Shown in pieces: positions 42,493-53,100 of a DNA stretch of 64,000 nt; within the stretch, counting starts at the first letter, position 1; the number at the start of each line of letters is the position of its first letter. The notes beneath the pieces were generated by a model that saw only the letters and a program-made list of their open reading frames with translations, was not told where the DNA came from and made no database searches. A program made the position numbers and the translations under genes. This DNA comes from CAYVHU01 sp964451415 (GTDB taxonomy: Bacteria; Pseudomonadota; Alphaproteobacteria; Rhodospirillales; Magnetovibrionaceae), in assembly GCA_964451415.1 (NCBI GenBank), contig CAYVHU010000006.1, positions 62,001-126,000 of the forward strand, in the 5' to 3' direction.

Positions 42493-43245
42493 TCATGTCT
42501 CACCCCTGGAAATAACAACCTTGCGGTTTTTGCGGGACTCTTCCGAGGTATTGATTTGCGCGTTTTCCAATTCGCCTTCCAGTTCATCAACCCGCGCCAT
42601 CAAACGCCCCATCTGGGTGCGTAAATTCTCAATGGTGCGCAGTACCGGATCGGGACACCCGTCACTCGGTGTGCCGTAGGCCACAAAATCCTTGGCATGT
42701 TCGCGATCGCGCGGCATCACCACATGGGCCGGAATACCCACCGCGGTAACACCCGGTGGCACGTCGCGGGTCACCACCGCATTGGCGCCGATGCGCGCAT
42801 CCGCGCCAATGTTTACCGGCCCCAGGACCTGCGCCCCCGAGCCGACGATCACACCGTCTTCCAACGTCGGGTGGCGTTTTTGGTTGACCTGCTTGTGGCT
42901 GTCCACGCTGGGCGCAATCCCCCCCAGCGTCACGGCTTGATACAGTGTTACATTGTCACCAATACACGCTGTTTCGCCGATCACCACACCGTCGCCGTGA
43001 TCAATGAAAAAGCGCTGGCCGATGGTCGCGCCCGGATGAATCTCGATGCCGGTGAAAAACCGCGCCGTTTGTGACAACAAGCGTCCTAAAAAATGAAAAT
43101 TACGCCGCCACAGCCAATTTGTGACGCGATATATCATGATCGCATGGAACCCGGGATAGAGAAAAATCACATCAATACGCGAGCGTGCAGCGGGGTCGCG
43201 GGCGATCAAAGAATCAATATCTTCCTTAAGCCTCTTGAAAATCAT
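42493..43245 (-). CDS. cysE: serine O-acetyltransferase CysE
   Basis: The 250-aa enzyme makes O-acetylserine, the direct precursor of cysteine. It has the left-handed beta-helix hexapeptide repeats (IEIHPGATIGQRFFIDHGDG, IGDNVTLYQAVTLGGIAP, VIVGSGAQVLGPVNIGADARIG), with the catalytic histidine in DHGDG. The start MIFKRLKEDIDSL at 43245 is supported by GGAAG about 4-8 nt upstream; the frame is open to 43299. It is the first gene of the isc operon, so cysteine supply is co-transcribed with sulfur use. The tail after residue 210 forms a coiled-coil-like helix (RLMARVDELEGELEN). Confidence 0.93.
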   Translation of the reverse strand: MIFKRLKEDIDSLIARDPAARSRIDVIFLYPGFHAIMIYRVTNWLWRRNFHFLGRLLSQTARFFTGIEIHPGATIGQRFFIDHGDGVVIGETACIGDNVTLYQAVTLGGIAPSVDSHKQVNQKRHPTLEDGVIVGSGAQVLGPVNIGADARIGANAVVTRDVPPGVTAVGIPAHVVMPRDREHAKDFVAYGTPSDGCPDPVLRTIENLRTQMGRLMARVDELEGELENAQINTSEESRKNRKVVISRGET

Positions 43246-43397
43246 GGCTCTTCCAATATGTTTATGGTCAAATGCCCGTGCTGAGCGGCACTGCGCCATC
43301 GTCGAACCGTGCCCTGGTTCGCGCGAGATTCACGCATTACGCTACGCGCTCACATCATCCGACGGTACCCGAAGCTTCGTACATTGCAACTGCCTTA

Positions 43398-43430
43398 TAT
43401 ATAGTAAACCCGACCGATGCGGTCAAGTAT
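43398..43430 (-). promoter_or_regulatory. isc operon promoter with overlapping type-1 IscR operator
   Basis: On the minus strand TTGACC (43421-43426), 17 bp, TATATA (43398-43403) is a strong sigma-70-like promoter. The plus-strand sequence at 43406-43430 matches the E. coli type-1 IscR consensus (ATASYYGACTRWWWYAGTCRRSTAT) at 21 of 25 positions by hand count, keeping the YYGAC/GTCRR half-sites, and lies on the -35 to -10 spacer. The predicted start gives a leader of about 146 nt to cysE. Repression by IscR is inferred from the motif. Confidence 0.8.
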
Positions 43431-43522
43431 TTTTGAGGCGCTTGCAAAAACCTTATTTCTTGTATGGCCTTACCAAGGCTCAAAGCTATCCCACTAACAG
43501 AAAAGCGGTTTTTATTGCCACC

Positions 43523-44170
43523 ATGCTCGATGTCATTTTTAACGGTCCCGAGGGACGTCTCGAAGGGCGCTATCACCACTCCAAAGCCCCCGGCGCGCCG
43601 ATTGCCCTTATTCTGCACCCACATCCGCAATTCGGCGGCACCATGAACAACAAGATCGTGTACGCCATGTACCAGTCCTTCGCCAAGCGGGGGTTTTCGA
43701 CCCTACGCTTCAATTTCCGTGGCGTGGGACGTTCGCAAAGCACCTTCGACAACGGCGTCGGCGAAATGAGCGATGCCGCCAGTGCGTTGGATTGGCTTCA
43801 GGCCAACAACCCCAACGCACGGACATGCTGGATCGGCGGCTTTTCCTTCGGGGCGTGGATTTCCATGCAATTGATGATGCGCCGTCCTGAAATCGGCGGG
43901 TTTATCTCCGTCGCCCCGCCGGCTAATCAGCACGACTTCTCATTCCTCGCGCCGTGCCCGACGTCGGGGTTGATTATCCACGGCGACAAAGACGAAATCG
44001 TCTCCCTTGCCAGCGTCGATAAACTGGCGCAAAAACTCAAATCGCAAAAAAATATCACCGTGGACTACGAGGTCATCAAGGGCAGCGATCACTTCTTTAG
44101 CGAGCATATGCCAAAACTGGTCAAATCCATAGGAAACTATCTGGACAAATCGCTAACCGAGGCGGTTTGA
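43523..44170 (+). CDS. alpha/beta hydrolase (COG2945-type)
   Basis: The 215-aa hydrolase has the nucleophile elbow GFSFGAW (Ser about 113), the acid in IHGDKDEIV (Asp about 157) and the base in KGSDHFFSEH (His about 193), so the triad is complete. NFRGVGRSQS and LILHPHPQFGG mark the COG2945 group of small serine hydrolases of unknown substrate. The start at ATG 43523 fits the family N-terminus (MLDVIFNGPEGRLEG); the frame is open further upstream but overlaps cysE. It is divergent from the isc operon, so both share the 277-bp regulatory region. Confidence 0.85.
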   Translation: MLDVIFNGPEGRLEGRYHHSKAPGAPIALILHPHPQFGGTMNNKIVYAMYQSFAKRGFSTLRFNFRGVGRSQSTFDNGVGEMSDAASALDWLQANNPNARTCWIGGFSFGAWISMQLMMRRPEIGGFISVAPPANQHDFSFLAPCPTSGLIIHGDKDEIVSLASVDKLAQKLKSQKNITVDYEVIKGSDHFFSEHMPKLVKSIGNYLDKSLTEAV

Positions 44171-44199
44171 AACAAAGCCACCCCGGCAGCGCTGTATTT

Positions 44200-45303
44200 T
44201 TACGTCGGATGGAATTCCGTACCGCCACTCAGCGGACCGGGGGCGCGCGTCGTGGTGGGAAAGGTTATGGGCAACCACCGCTCGGCGCGCGTCGCAAGAT
44301 ACGCGAAAGCCTGCGCTTCCATGGCGTCACTGTCCCAGCCCACGGCATCGGCCGCATGCACCGGCGTATCCAGAAGCGAACGCAGATATTTCATAATCTC
44401 CGGATTGTGACAGCCGCCCCCCGTCACCACCCATAACTTGGGCGGTTGGGGAAAGTGTTCAACGGCACGCGCGGCGGCGTGGGCAGTCAGCGCGCTCAAA
44501 GTGGCCGCGCCGTCTTCGACGTTTAAATCCGCCACACAATCGTTGCTGAATTCCTGCCTATCCAGGGATTTGGGCGGTTTGCGGTCGAAATAGTCGTGCG
44601 CCATCATGGCGTTCAAGACATCGTTGTTCGGCTGCCCCTTTGCCGCCAGCGCCCCATCCACATCCATATCGCCGCCGTCATGGGCACGCACCCAGTCGTT
44701 CAAGGGCGCATTGCCCGGTCCGGTGTCAAAGGCCAAAATTTCGTCTTCACCTTCACCGATCCACGTCACGTTGGATACACCGCCGATATTGAGCACCGCG
44801 CACGGCAATTGAATTTTGGGGTTGGCACGCGCCAAGGCCGCATGGAAAACCGGCGCCAAAGGCGCCCCTTCTCCCCCGGCCGCGATATCGCGAGCGCGAA
44901 AATCACCGACCACCGGAATGCCCAACCAATCGGCCAACAACTGACTTTCACCCAACTGCACGGTAATGCCCGCACCGGGGTTGTGATGGATGGTGTGACC
45001 ATGAAAACCGACAAGGTCAATATCCTCAACATCCAGTTCCGCCTGCTTCAACAAAGCCCCCACCGCATCGGCGTGCAAAATGGTCAGGTAGCGTTCAATG
45101 TTGGTAATGCCGGGCGCGGCGCGTCCCACCGGGCCCAAGACACGGCGCAACTTGCTTTTAAAGACGTCTTCGTAGGGCACCGTCAAGGCGGGGCCGAATT
45201 CGATGAAGCGCTCCCCGTCCGTTTTAAGAATGGCCGCATCGATACCATCCATGGACGTACCGCTCATCAGGCCGATGGCCGTGTAAATTTTGCCGTCGAT
45301 CAT
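44200..45303 (-). CDS. anmK: anhydro-N-acetylmuramic acid kinase AnmK
   Basis: The 367-aa kinase opens with GLMSGTSMDGIDAAIL, the family signature. It phosphorylates 1,6-anhydro-MurNAc released by lytic transglycosylases, feeding peptidoglycan recycling, and fits with AmiC and PBP1A elsewhere in the window. FDTGPGNAPL and VCGGGCHN-like (VTGGGCHNPEIMK) motifs are present. AAGGAGG 8 nt upstream fixes ATG 45303; the frame is open to 45375. It is divergent from tyrS, a common pairing. Confidence 0.94.
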   Translation of the reverse strand: MIDGKIYTAIGLMSGTSMDGIDAAILKTDGERFIEFGPALTVPYEDVFKSKLRRVLGPVGRAAPGITNIERYLTILHADAVGALLKQAELDVEDIDLVGFHGHTIHHNPGAGITVQLGESQLLADWLGIPVVGDFRARDIAAGGEGAPLAPVFHAALARANPKIQLPCAVLNIGGVSNVTWIGEGEDEILAFDTGPGNAPLNDWVRAHDGGDMDVDGALAAKGQPNNDVLNAMMAHDYFDRKPPKSLDRQEFSNDCVADLNVEDGAATLSALTAHAAARAVEHFPQPPKLWVVTGGGCHNPEIMKYLRSLLDTPVHAADAVGWDSDAMEAQAFAYLATRAERWLPITFPTTTRAPGPLSGGTEFHPT

Positions 45304-45495
45304 TTCGGGCCTCCTTGGGGCTGAATTCGCTAGGGCTGAATCCGCGCCTGCCCCTTTTATGTGTTGCTTTCGCATTCAAACGTTGGCGCGTTGTACGTTC
45401 AGATACATTGTGCTAAGTCCCGAGGGAACTTGCAACCACCATCCGCCGCGGCGCAAAATCCCGGCATGACCCCAGCATTATCAACGAGCGGCACC

Positions 45496-46749
45496 ATGAG
45501 CGAAGCGAAATCCGACTTTCTGCAAATCACCTCCTCACGCGGATACATCCATCAGTGCACCGCCCTGAAGAGCCTGGATGAAAAGCTCTGCGCCGGACCG
45601 TTAAGCGCATATATCGGTTTCGACTGCACCGCCCCAAGCCTGCATGTCGGCTCTCTGCTGCCCATCATGATGTTGCGCACACTGCAAAAAACCGGGCACA
45701 AGCCGATCGTTTTGATGGGCGGCGGCACCACGTTGGTGGGCGATCCGTCGGGCAAGGACGAAGGTCGCCAACTGCTGAGTGACGAGGCCATCCAGGCCAA
45801 CATGGACAGTATCAAGACGATTTTTTCCAAATTCCTGCACTTTGGAAACGGTCCCACCGATGCCATCATGGTCAATAACGCCGATTGGCTGAAGGACCTG
45901 AATTACGTTGAATTCCTGCGCGACTACGGCCGCCACTTCACCATCAACCGCATGCTCGGTTTCGAATCGGTCAAGCGACGCCTGGAACGCGAGCAGCCGC
46001 TGTCGTTCCTGGAATTCAACTATATGATTCTTCAGGCCTATGATTTTCTGGAACTCAACCGCCGCCGCGACTGCGTGTTGCAGATGGGTGGGTCGGATCA
46101 GTGGGGCAACATTGTCAACGGCGTGGAGTTGACACGGCGCATCAACGCTCGTGAAACCTTCGGCCTAACCACGCCGTTGCTCACCACCTCTTCAGGCGCA
46201 AAAATGGGCAAAACCGCCGCAGGTGCAGTATGGCTGAACGAAGATCACCTCGCGCCGTACGATTACTGGCAGTACTGGCGCAACACCGAAGACGCCGACG
46301 TCGGTCGTTTTTTGCGCCTGTTCACCGAAGTGCCGATCGCAGAAATCGAACGCCTGGAAGCCCTGGAAGGCCAAGACATCAACGCCGCTAAAAAAATTCT
46401 GGCCGATGAAGCCACGCGTCTATGCCATGGCGAAATCGCCGCCAAAACCGCTCATGAAACGGCCCAAAAAACCTTCGAACAAGGGCAGCTCGGGGACGAC
46501 CTGCCCGTCTTCGACATTCCCAGGGCCGACCTGGACGCAGGCATTCCCGCCTTTGCCGCTCTGGTTCTGGCGGACCTCAGCCGCTCCAACGGCGAAGCCA
46601 AACGGCTCATCAAGGGTGGTGGCGGGCGCCTCAACGACCAGCCCTTCACCAATGAAACCCAACCGGTGACAAGCGCAGGGCTCAATGCGGACGGCATGCT
46701 CAAACTGTCGGCGGGAAAAAAACGCCACGCCTTGCTGCGCGCCGTTTAG
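45496..46749 (+). CDS. tyrS: tyrosyl-tRNA synthetase
   Basis: The 417-aa class-I synthetase charges tRNA-Tyr. The HIGH-type motif appears as SLHVGSLLP, the KMSKS-type motif as GAKMGKTAAG, and GGSDQWGNI is the tyrosine-binding segment. A C-terminal S4-like domain (SNGEAKRLIKGGGGRLND) follows. The start MSEAKSDFLQ at 45496 matches the usual alphaproteobacterial N-terminus; ATGs at 45361 and 45466 are in frame but would add atypical residues, and no strong ribosome site decides. Its TAG overlaps the TAA of the convergent yhdP-like gene (TTAG). Confidence 0.95.
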   Translation: MSEAKSDFLQITSSRGYIHQCTALKSLDEKLCAGPLSAYIGFDCTAPSLHVGSLLPIMMLRTLQKTGHKPIVLMGGGTTLVGDPSGKDEGRQLLSDEAIQANMDSIKTIFSKFLHFGNGPTDAIMVNNADWLKDLNYVEFLRDYGRHFTINRMLGFESVKRRLEREQPLSFLEFNYMILQAYDFLELNRRRDCVLQMGGSDQWGNIVNGVELTRRINARETFGLTTPLLTTSSGAKMGKTAAGAVWLNEDHLAPYDYWQYWRNTEDADVGRFLRLFTEVPIAEIERLEALEGQDINAAKKILADEATRLCHGEIAAKTAHETAQKTFEQGQLGDDLPVFDIPRADLDAGIPAFAALVLADLSRSNGEAKRLIKGGGGRLNDQPFTNETQPVTSAGLNADGMLKLSAGKKRHALLRAV

Positions 46750-49700
46750 GGGACTTTCGGCACGATCGGTTCGCGTACGACATCGCGCTCTTTGCTCGAT
46801 CCGGTGAAAATGTCGCGCAGCACCCCCGGCGCCAGTACGCTTAAAGGATTGATCATAATTTCGGCATTCTCTTGACGCCCTTTCATGGTGTACGTCGCAG
46901 CGAAGAGACCACCGCCTTTCTCCATTCCCCGGAACAGTTTCCCGATTAAGGGAATGCGCCCCAAAAGTGCGTTGATCGCATAAGCCGGAACGACGGTGCC
47001 TTGCAAGTTCAACGTTTTTTGCGCCATATCCACCGTACCATTGGCCGTGACCCCCAATGATGGGCCGGACGCGCGCGCTTGCGTCAACGTCAAAAGTCCC
47101 TTGTCGAGTTTAAAGGGGGCATCGAGGATATCGAATTGCAGCCCCTTGCCCTGAAGCGCATCGGATATACCGCTCAAAGACATCAAACCGATAAGCCTGG
47201 CGAACACCGGGGGATTTTTCAAAGCGTAATCCGTAATCTTCACGACACCTTCCAAAGGCGCATTCTTGCGCACGCGGGTATATGCCGCCTTCAAATCGAA
47301 GGCCCCGCCGATGATATTGTCGTAAAGATCGAGTGTACGCAGCGCTGCCCCAGCATTATTTGACGTAATGGACAGGTAGCGCAAACCATTAAGGGCGGAA
47401 TCGAGCATTAGTTCAAGCGAACCGCGATCCCCCACGGAGCCCGCGACGTCGATTTTTCGCCATACCCCCCGGTCCCGATATACGGTCCCGATAAAATCCT
47501 TCAACACCTTGTTCTTGCGCAAAATCAAGGAATGAATATCCAGCGCCGCGTTGATCACAAGATTGTCTTCTTGAAGGTCTTCGCTGTCCGGAGAAACATC
47601 ACCAACACCGACCATTTCATTCCACAGACGACTTGCATCCAGGCTCTGTCCGCGCAAAACGACTTCCCATATGCCGCTCTTCGCCAGGGTCAGAGATCCC
47701 ATGATGTTCGTTCTACCTAAACGCATGGTATCCAGATTCAGCCGTTGAAAAGCGCCGTTCGCGGCAAATGTCGCCGATCCCGAAATATTCAGATCCGGCG
47801 CCGTCATCGTCAGTTTTGGAATTTCACGCGGGACATCGTTTTTAAGGCGCAATTCCAGCGTTCCCGTTGCCGGAACACCGGCGGGCTTGGACCATCGCAG
47901 CGCCGGCACATCCAACGCGACATCTGCCAGATCAAAGCGAGCCGAAAGGGCCTGACGACCATCACCGAGAACCGTAAAGCTGACATCCGCCTGTAACGCC
48001 CCGCGCATATGCCGGCTGACAACATCGGGAACCCGAACGCCAAAGGCCCCCAGTTTAAGGACATCTTTAAGATCCCCCGTCAACTCGTAATGATCTAAAA
48101 ACAAAGAATCTTTCTTGAAATTATGCCGCCAGACGATCTGCACCGGGACACCCCCCAGTTGCGCATCACCCTTCACGTCCAAGGCATTGTTCGTCACCTT
48201 AAGTTGCAAATCACCGCCGCGCAGATCCCTGCCGAACATCGCATTTGGAATAACGGCTCCGCTCAAACGTGCATGCGCAACGGCACGCACATCTTGTGCC
48301 AGCAAGTCTTGTTTAAGCGGAAAACGCAAACGCAGATGCGCCGCAACCGCGCCTCGCGTCGCCTCGGCCTGCAAGCCCAGATCCGAAGCAAAACCCAGAG
48401 GTTCGCTGTCAATCAACTGCAAAACGGCCGGCAGCGAACCGGAAATGTCAAGCTGGATATCCGCATCCGGCATATCCGCTTGTAAATTGTACAAGGCAAT
48501 TTTCCCACCTGAAATCTTCATCCCGTCCGGGACGTCGCCTTTTTCAATCGCAATATCCAGACGGTTTTCATCGAACGTGGCCGAAGCGCTCACATTTTTC
48601 ACCTGGGCCATGGGCGGCAGATAATCGATGCGTACGCCCCGGGCATGCATTTTCCCTTTGAGGGCGGTCAGGCGCACACCCCCGCCGGGTGCCGGGCGCA
48701 CGGTGGCCGTGAGCGTGACGGAATCGACAACACCATCGTGAAGCCCGTCTTTCACCCATTGACGCGCGTTGACGATGAGGGATTTGGGCCACAGTCGTTC
48801 CACATCGTTGAACGGGAAATTCCTGGCCGCAAGGCTGACGTCAAACGACACCGCCGGATTGAGCGATCCGCTTTTCACGTCCATAAAATTCGGCGCAACG
48901 ACTTTGGCTTCCACCCTGGGCCCGCCTAGATCCAGGTTCAACTGCGTGATGTCAAGCCGTCCGCTTTCGCCGGCGTAATGCAAGGCCAGATCCAGATCGC
49001 GCAACGGCATTTCGTGGTTGAGCGGCGCCGCCAGATACACCCGTGCCCCCTTTTGCGCACGAAGCTTGAACACGGTGATATCGAGGAGCCGCCGCGCCCC
49101 GTCGTAATGCCCGCTCAAGCGCAACGCACGGACGCCTACGCGTTGCGCCCACGACAATACGCCCAAACGTTCCGCCAGTGCGACCGGCAAGGCGACATGA
49201 CCGTTTTTTCCGCTTAGATCGAAACCGATCCCCTCAATCCGGCCGTTTTGCTGCACGCTCATGGTGAGCGTGCCCGAAAGCGGCACGTCCAGAACGCCCA
49301 GCACCGCCACCTGATCGGAAAGACCCGCAAAAACGGAGGGCGTGATATCTTCGAAACTAACCCCTAAGTCCACGCGCTTGCTGCGGGCGAAATAACGTCC
49401 CAAAATTGAAACATCGGCCAATTTGTCCCCGGCTTGAAGGCGCAGACTCAAATCCGCCCGAAGTCCACCTTCGGCGCGCGTAAAAGAAGCATCCGCTTTC
49501 GGCGCCCGCCATGTGGTGCCCAGCGCCTCGTCAACATAGGTCACATCGCCGGAGACCACGTTGATACGCTGCAAATAACTCATGGCATATGCAGGTGTGG
49601 AATTTTGCAGCATCACCAGAACCATCGAGGCCAGAAATGAACTGGCCCCTTCGGAAGCGTCCTGGAATCCCGTATCGAATTTACCGTCACTTTTGCGCAC

Positions 49701-50063
49701 AATTTTCAGCTTGGGGCCAAAAAATTCAATCCCCTGCGGTGCGATCACGCCCTTCAACAGGGCTTGTGCGCTCAACGTTATGGAAACTTCGGGAATGGCC
49801 GCCACCAATTCCCCCGACGGCAAGCGCGCGCGCATGTTCTCGATGCGGATATCGAGGGCGCGCTGCCACCCCGCCCAGGTCAGAATCGTGTCATCAAAGG
49901 TGATGTTCAAGGCCCCAGGACGGACCTCGTTCAGAGCCGTCTCGATATAGGGCGTCAGAAATCCAAGAGATACGGGACCGGAGGAAAGTCGCCACGAGAC
50001 AAACAACCCGAGCATCAGCAAAGCCATGCCGAGCCCCCCGACGAGTTGAACGAAACCTCTCAT
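46746..50063 (-). CDS. giant AsmA/YhdP-like (DUF3971) envelope protein
   Basis: The 1105-aa protein has one N-terminal transmembrane anchor (about 7-27) and a very long periplasmic region. Repeated beta-strand segments and a C-terminal AsmA-like part (about 880-1060, with LRTLDLYDNIIGGAFDLKA and ALLGRIPLIGKLFRG) mark the YhdP/AsmA superfamily. These bridge-like proteins move phospholipids between the inner and outer membranes. The assignment to YhdP rather than another AsmA member rests on the DUF3971-like centre. It is convergent with tyrS and divergent from glnE. Confidence 0.85.
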   Translation of the reverse strand: MRGFVQLVGGLGMALLMLGLFVSWRLSSGPVSLGFLTPYIETALNEVRPGALNITFDDTILTWAGWQRALDIRIENMRARLPSGELVAAIPEVSITLSAQALLKGVIAPQGIEFFGPKLKIVRKSDGKFDTGFQDASEGASSFLASMVLVMLQNSTPAYAMSYLQRINVVSGDVTYVDEALGTTWRAPKADASFTRAEGGLRADLSLRLQAGDKLADVSILGRYFARSKRVDLGVSFEDITPSVFAGLSDQVAVLGVLDVPLSGTLTMSVQQNGRIEGIGFDLSGKNGHVALPVALAERLGVLSWAQRVGVRALRLSGHYDGARRLLDITVFKLRAQKGARVYLAAPLNHEMPLRDLDLALHYAGESGRLDITQLNLDLGGPRVEAKVVAPNFMDVKSGSLNPAVSFDVSLAARNFPFNDVERLWPKSLIVNARQWVKDGLHDGVVDSVTLTATVRPAPGGGVRLTALKGKMHARGVRIDYLPPMAQVKNVSASATFDENRLDIAIEKGDVPDGMKISGGKIALYNLQADMPDADIQLDISGSLPAVLQLIDSEPLGFASDLGLQAEATRGAVAAHLRLRFPLKQDLLAQDVRAVAHARLSGAVIPNAMFGRDLRGGDLQLKVTNNALDVKGDAQLGGVPVQIVWRHNFKKDSLFLDHYELTGDLKDVLKLGAFGVRVPDVVSRHMRGALQADVSFTVLGDGRQALSARFDLADVALDVPALRWSKPAGVPATGTLELRLKNDVPREIPKLTMTAPDLNISGSATFAANGAFQRLNLDTMRLGRTNIMGSLTLAKSGIWEVVLRGQSLDASRLWNEMVGVGDVSPDSEDLQEDNLVINAALDIHSLILRKNKVLKDFIGTVYRDRGVWRKIDVAGSVGDRGSLELMLDSALNGLRYLSITSNNAGAALRTLDLYDNIIGGAFDLKAAYTRVRKNAPLEGVVKITDYALKNPPVFARLIGLMSLSGISDALQGKGLQFDILDAPFKLDKGLLTLTQARASGPSLGVTANGTVDMAQKTLNLQGTVVPAYAINALLGRIPLIGKLFRGMEKGGGLFAATYTMKGRQENAEIMINPLSVLAPGVLRDIFTGSSKERDVVREPIVPKVP

Positions 50064-50163
50064 GATGTGTTTGAACAGCGGACTTTCTCCCCGAAGGAAT
50101 CTTGCGATACTATGATCCAGGGTCGAGAGTCACTCAAACGATAAATCGGGCGGAAACGAGATT

Positions 50164-53100
50164 ATGAAACTTTTCGATTTCGATCCCCGGAACCTGCCCG
50201 GTTGTTCCTGCGAAAGCCGTGCAAAAGTAGGCTGGGAGCGCTTCCAGGACGCAATCAAGGGCGATCAAGCCAGCAAATCCTTCGCCGCCGCGCTCGACGA
50301 GGACCCGGTGGGTCGAAAACTGGCCCACGCCATCTTTGGAAACTCACCCTTTCTGAGTGCGTGCTGGCGGCTTGATCCCCCTTTCACCCGGGAATTGCTG
50401 GAACTCGGACCGGACATCATGGCGCAACGGACCTTGTCGGCCGTGCACGCTATGGACCATCCACAAAACACCGGCAATGATCTCGCCGCCCTGCAACGCG
50501 GTTTGCGCGTACAAAAACGGCGCATTGCCCTGATCACCGCCATCGCCGACATCACCGGTCTTTGGGATTTGCAGCGTATCACGCACACCTTGTCGGATTT
50601 CGCCGCCGCCGCGGTGTCCGCCGCCGCCGCTTATCAACTGTTGAAACTGCATGAAACCGGCAAAATCAAACTCAAACATCCCGACGATCCCCAACGCTTA
50701 TCCGGTCTGATCATCCTCGCCATGGGCAAACTCGGCGGGCGAGAACTCAATTATTCCTCTGATATCGACCTGATTGTCCTGTACGACACCGCGCGCGTCG
50801 CAACGGATGACCCCCAAGGCTTACAACACAGTTTCGTGCGTCTCACGCGCGGACTGGTCACTATCCTTGAAGACAGAACGCAGGACGGCTACGTTTTTCG
50901 CATTGATCTGCGCCTGCGTCCCGATCCGTCTTCAACGCCGTTAGCCGTATCGTGCCATGCGGCCGAACTCTATTACGAAAGCATCGGCCAAAACTGGGAA
51001 CGCGCCGCCATGATCAAGGCGCGTCCCATCGCCGGCGATCGACTTGCCGGCACTGAATTCCTGCATATTCTAAAACCGTTTGTATGGCGCAAAAGTCTTG
51101 ATTTCGACACCATTCGGGACATTCAATCCATCAAGCGCCAGATCAATGCCCAGCGCGGCGGCAGCAAAATCAAACTGCTCGGACATAATGTCAAGCTTGG
51201 CCGTGGCGGCATTCGTGAGATCGAGTTTTATGCCCAGACTCAGCAATTGATCTGGGGTGGGCGCAACGCTAACGTGCGCAGCAAATCCACGTTGGAGGCC
51301 CTGAACGAGCTGGCGGAAGCAAAACTTGACGCCCCTGAACATGCCCGCATCCTAAGCGATGCGTACATGTTCTTGCGCCGCGTTGAACACCGTTTGCAGA
51401 TGGTTGACGATGCGCAGACCCATGTTCTGCCCACCACCCAGGAAGGCATCGACATGATCGCCACATTCCTGGGCTATCACAGCACCGAGGCCTTCGCCCA
51501 CGAAATTCTGGAGGTTCTGGGCCGGGTCGAAACCTTGTATGCGCAACTGTTCGAGGACAAGAAAACCCTCGGGGCCGAGGGCTCCGGCGGAAATTTGGTC
51601 TTTACCGGCGGTGAAAGCGATCCCGAAACCCTCAATACGTTGCGCGAAATGGGCTACCGCAACGCCGAAGCCGTGGATGGCGTCGTTCGCGGGTGGCACC
51701 ACGGACGTTACCGCGCCATGCGCTCGACGCGCGCGCGGCAACTTCTGACCGAACTTCTGCCGCGCATCCTGGCCGCCATGGCCGTGACCGCAGACCCCGA
51801 TCAGGCCATTTTGCGTTTCGACGGTTTTTTGTCCCAGCTTCCCGCGGGCGTACAAGTATTTTCCTTGTTCCAATCCAACCCGCACATTTTTGAGCTGATT
51901 GCAGAAATCATGGGGACCGCCCCCAGACTCGCCGACCATCTGGCCAAAAAATCCGGCATCCTGGACGCCGTTTTGCTCCCGGGTTTCCTTGACAGCCTTC
52001 CCAGCGACCGGCAGATGCATGCGCAGTTGGTCGAAGATCTGAGCGCGGCCACGCATATGGAAGACATCCTCGACATCACGCGCCGTTGGGCCAAGGACCG
52101 AAAATTCCAGGTCGGAACACAAATTCTAAGGGGCACAATCAAAGAACAAGAATCCCAGCGCGCCCTGAGCGACATCGCCGAAATCGCCTTGAAGGTCCTA
52201 CACGAACGAGTCGAAGGCGACTTCATCGAACACCACGGACGGGTGCCCGGCGGAGCACTGTGTGTCGTTGCATTCGGCAAACTTGGGGGACGAGAAAAAA
52301 CGCCGACCTCCGACATGGATTTGATCTTTATTTATGACTGCGACGAGAGCGCCACGGTTTCCGACGGCCAGAAACCCTTGGCGATCAGTCAATATTTTGC
52401 GCGCCTCGCCCAGCGCCTGATCAACGCGCTTTCGGCGCAAACGGCGGAGGGCGCATTGTACGAGGTCGATATGCGCCTACGTCCCAGCGGCAATGCCGGG
52501 CCCATTGCCTCCAGTCTGGACGCTTTTAAAAAGTATCAGAAAAAAGATGCCTGGACATGGGAACATATGGCGTTGACGCGCGCCCGCGTCGTTAGCGGTG
52601 CACCCCGGCTCAAGGTACAAATCGAAAACGTCATCATGAAAACCCTGTGTAGACAGCGCGACCCCGGCAAATTGGCGGTCGATGTCGCCGATATGCGCAT
52701 GCGCATGGACAAGGAACACCACACGGAGATTCCATGGGCGATCAAAACCTATCGCGGCGGTCTGGTGGATATCGAATTCATGGCTCAATATTTACAATTG
52801 TGCCATGCCCACACCCATCCAAAGGTCCTTTCGCCCACCACACACGTGGCCCTGCAAAATCTCAAAGATGCGCAATTCCTGGACACCGCCACGGCGGACA
52901 GCCTCATTGAAGCCCTGAATTTATGGCAATCCGTGCAAGGCCTGCTGCGCCTCACCATGACCCAAAAGCAACTGAACCAAGATACAGAGGCGATGCCGGA
53001 AAGCCTCAAATGCCGCTTGTCGTACCTTTGCAGCACACCCGATATTGTCACCGCACGCCAAAAAATCGTCTCCACCGCCGCCGCGGTGATGGATGTCTTT

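Noticed and set aside
45361..45495. Earlier in-frame tyrS starts at 45361 and 45466
   Set aside because: The added residues do not resemble other tyrosyl-tRNA synthetases, and the first overlaps the divergent anmK upstream region.
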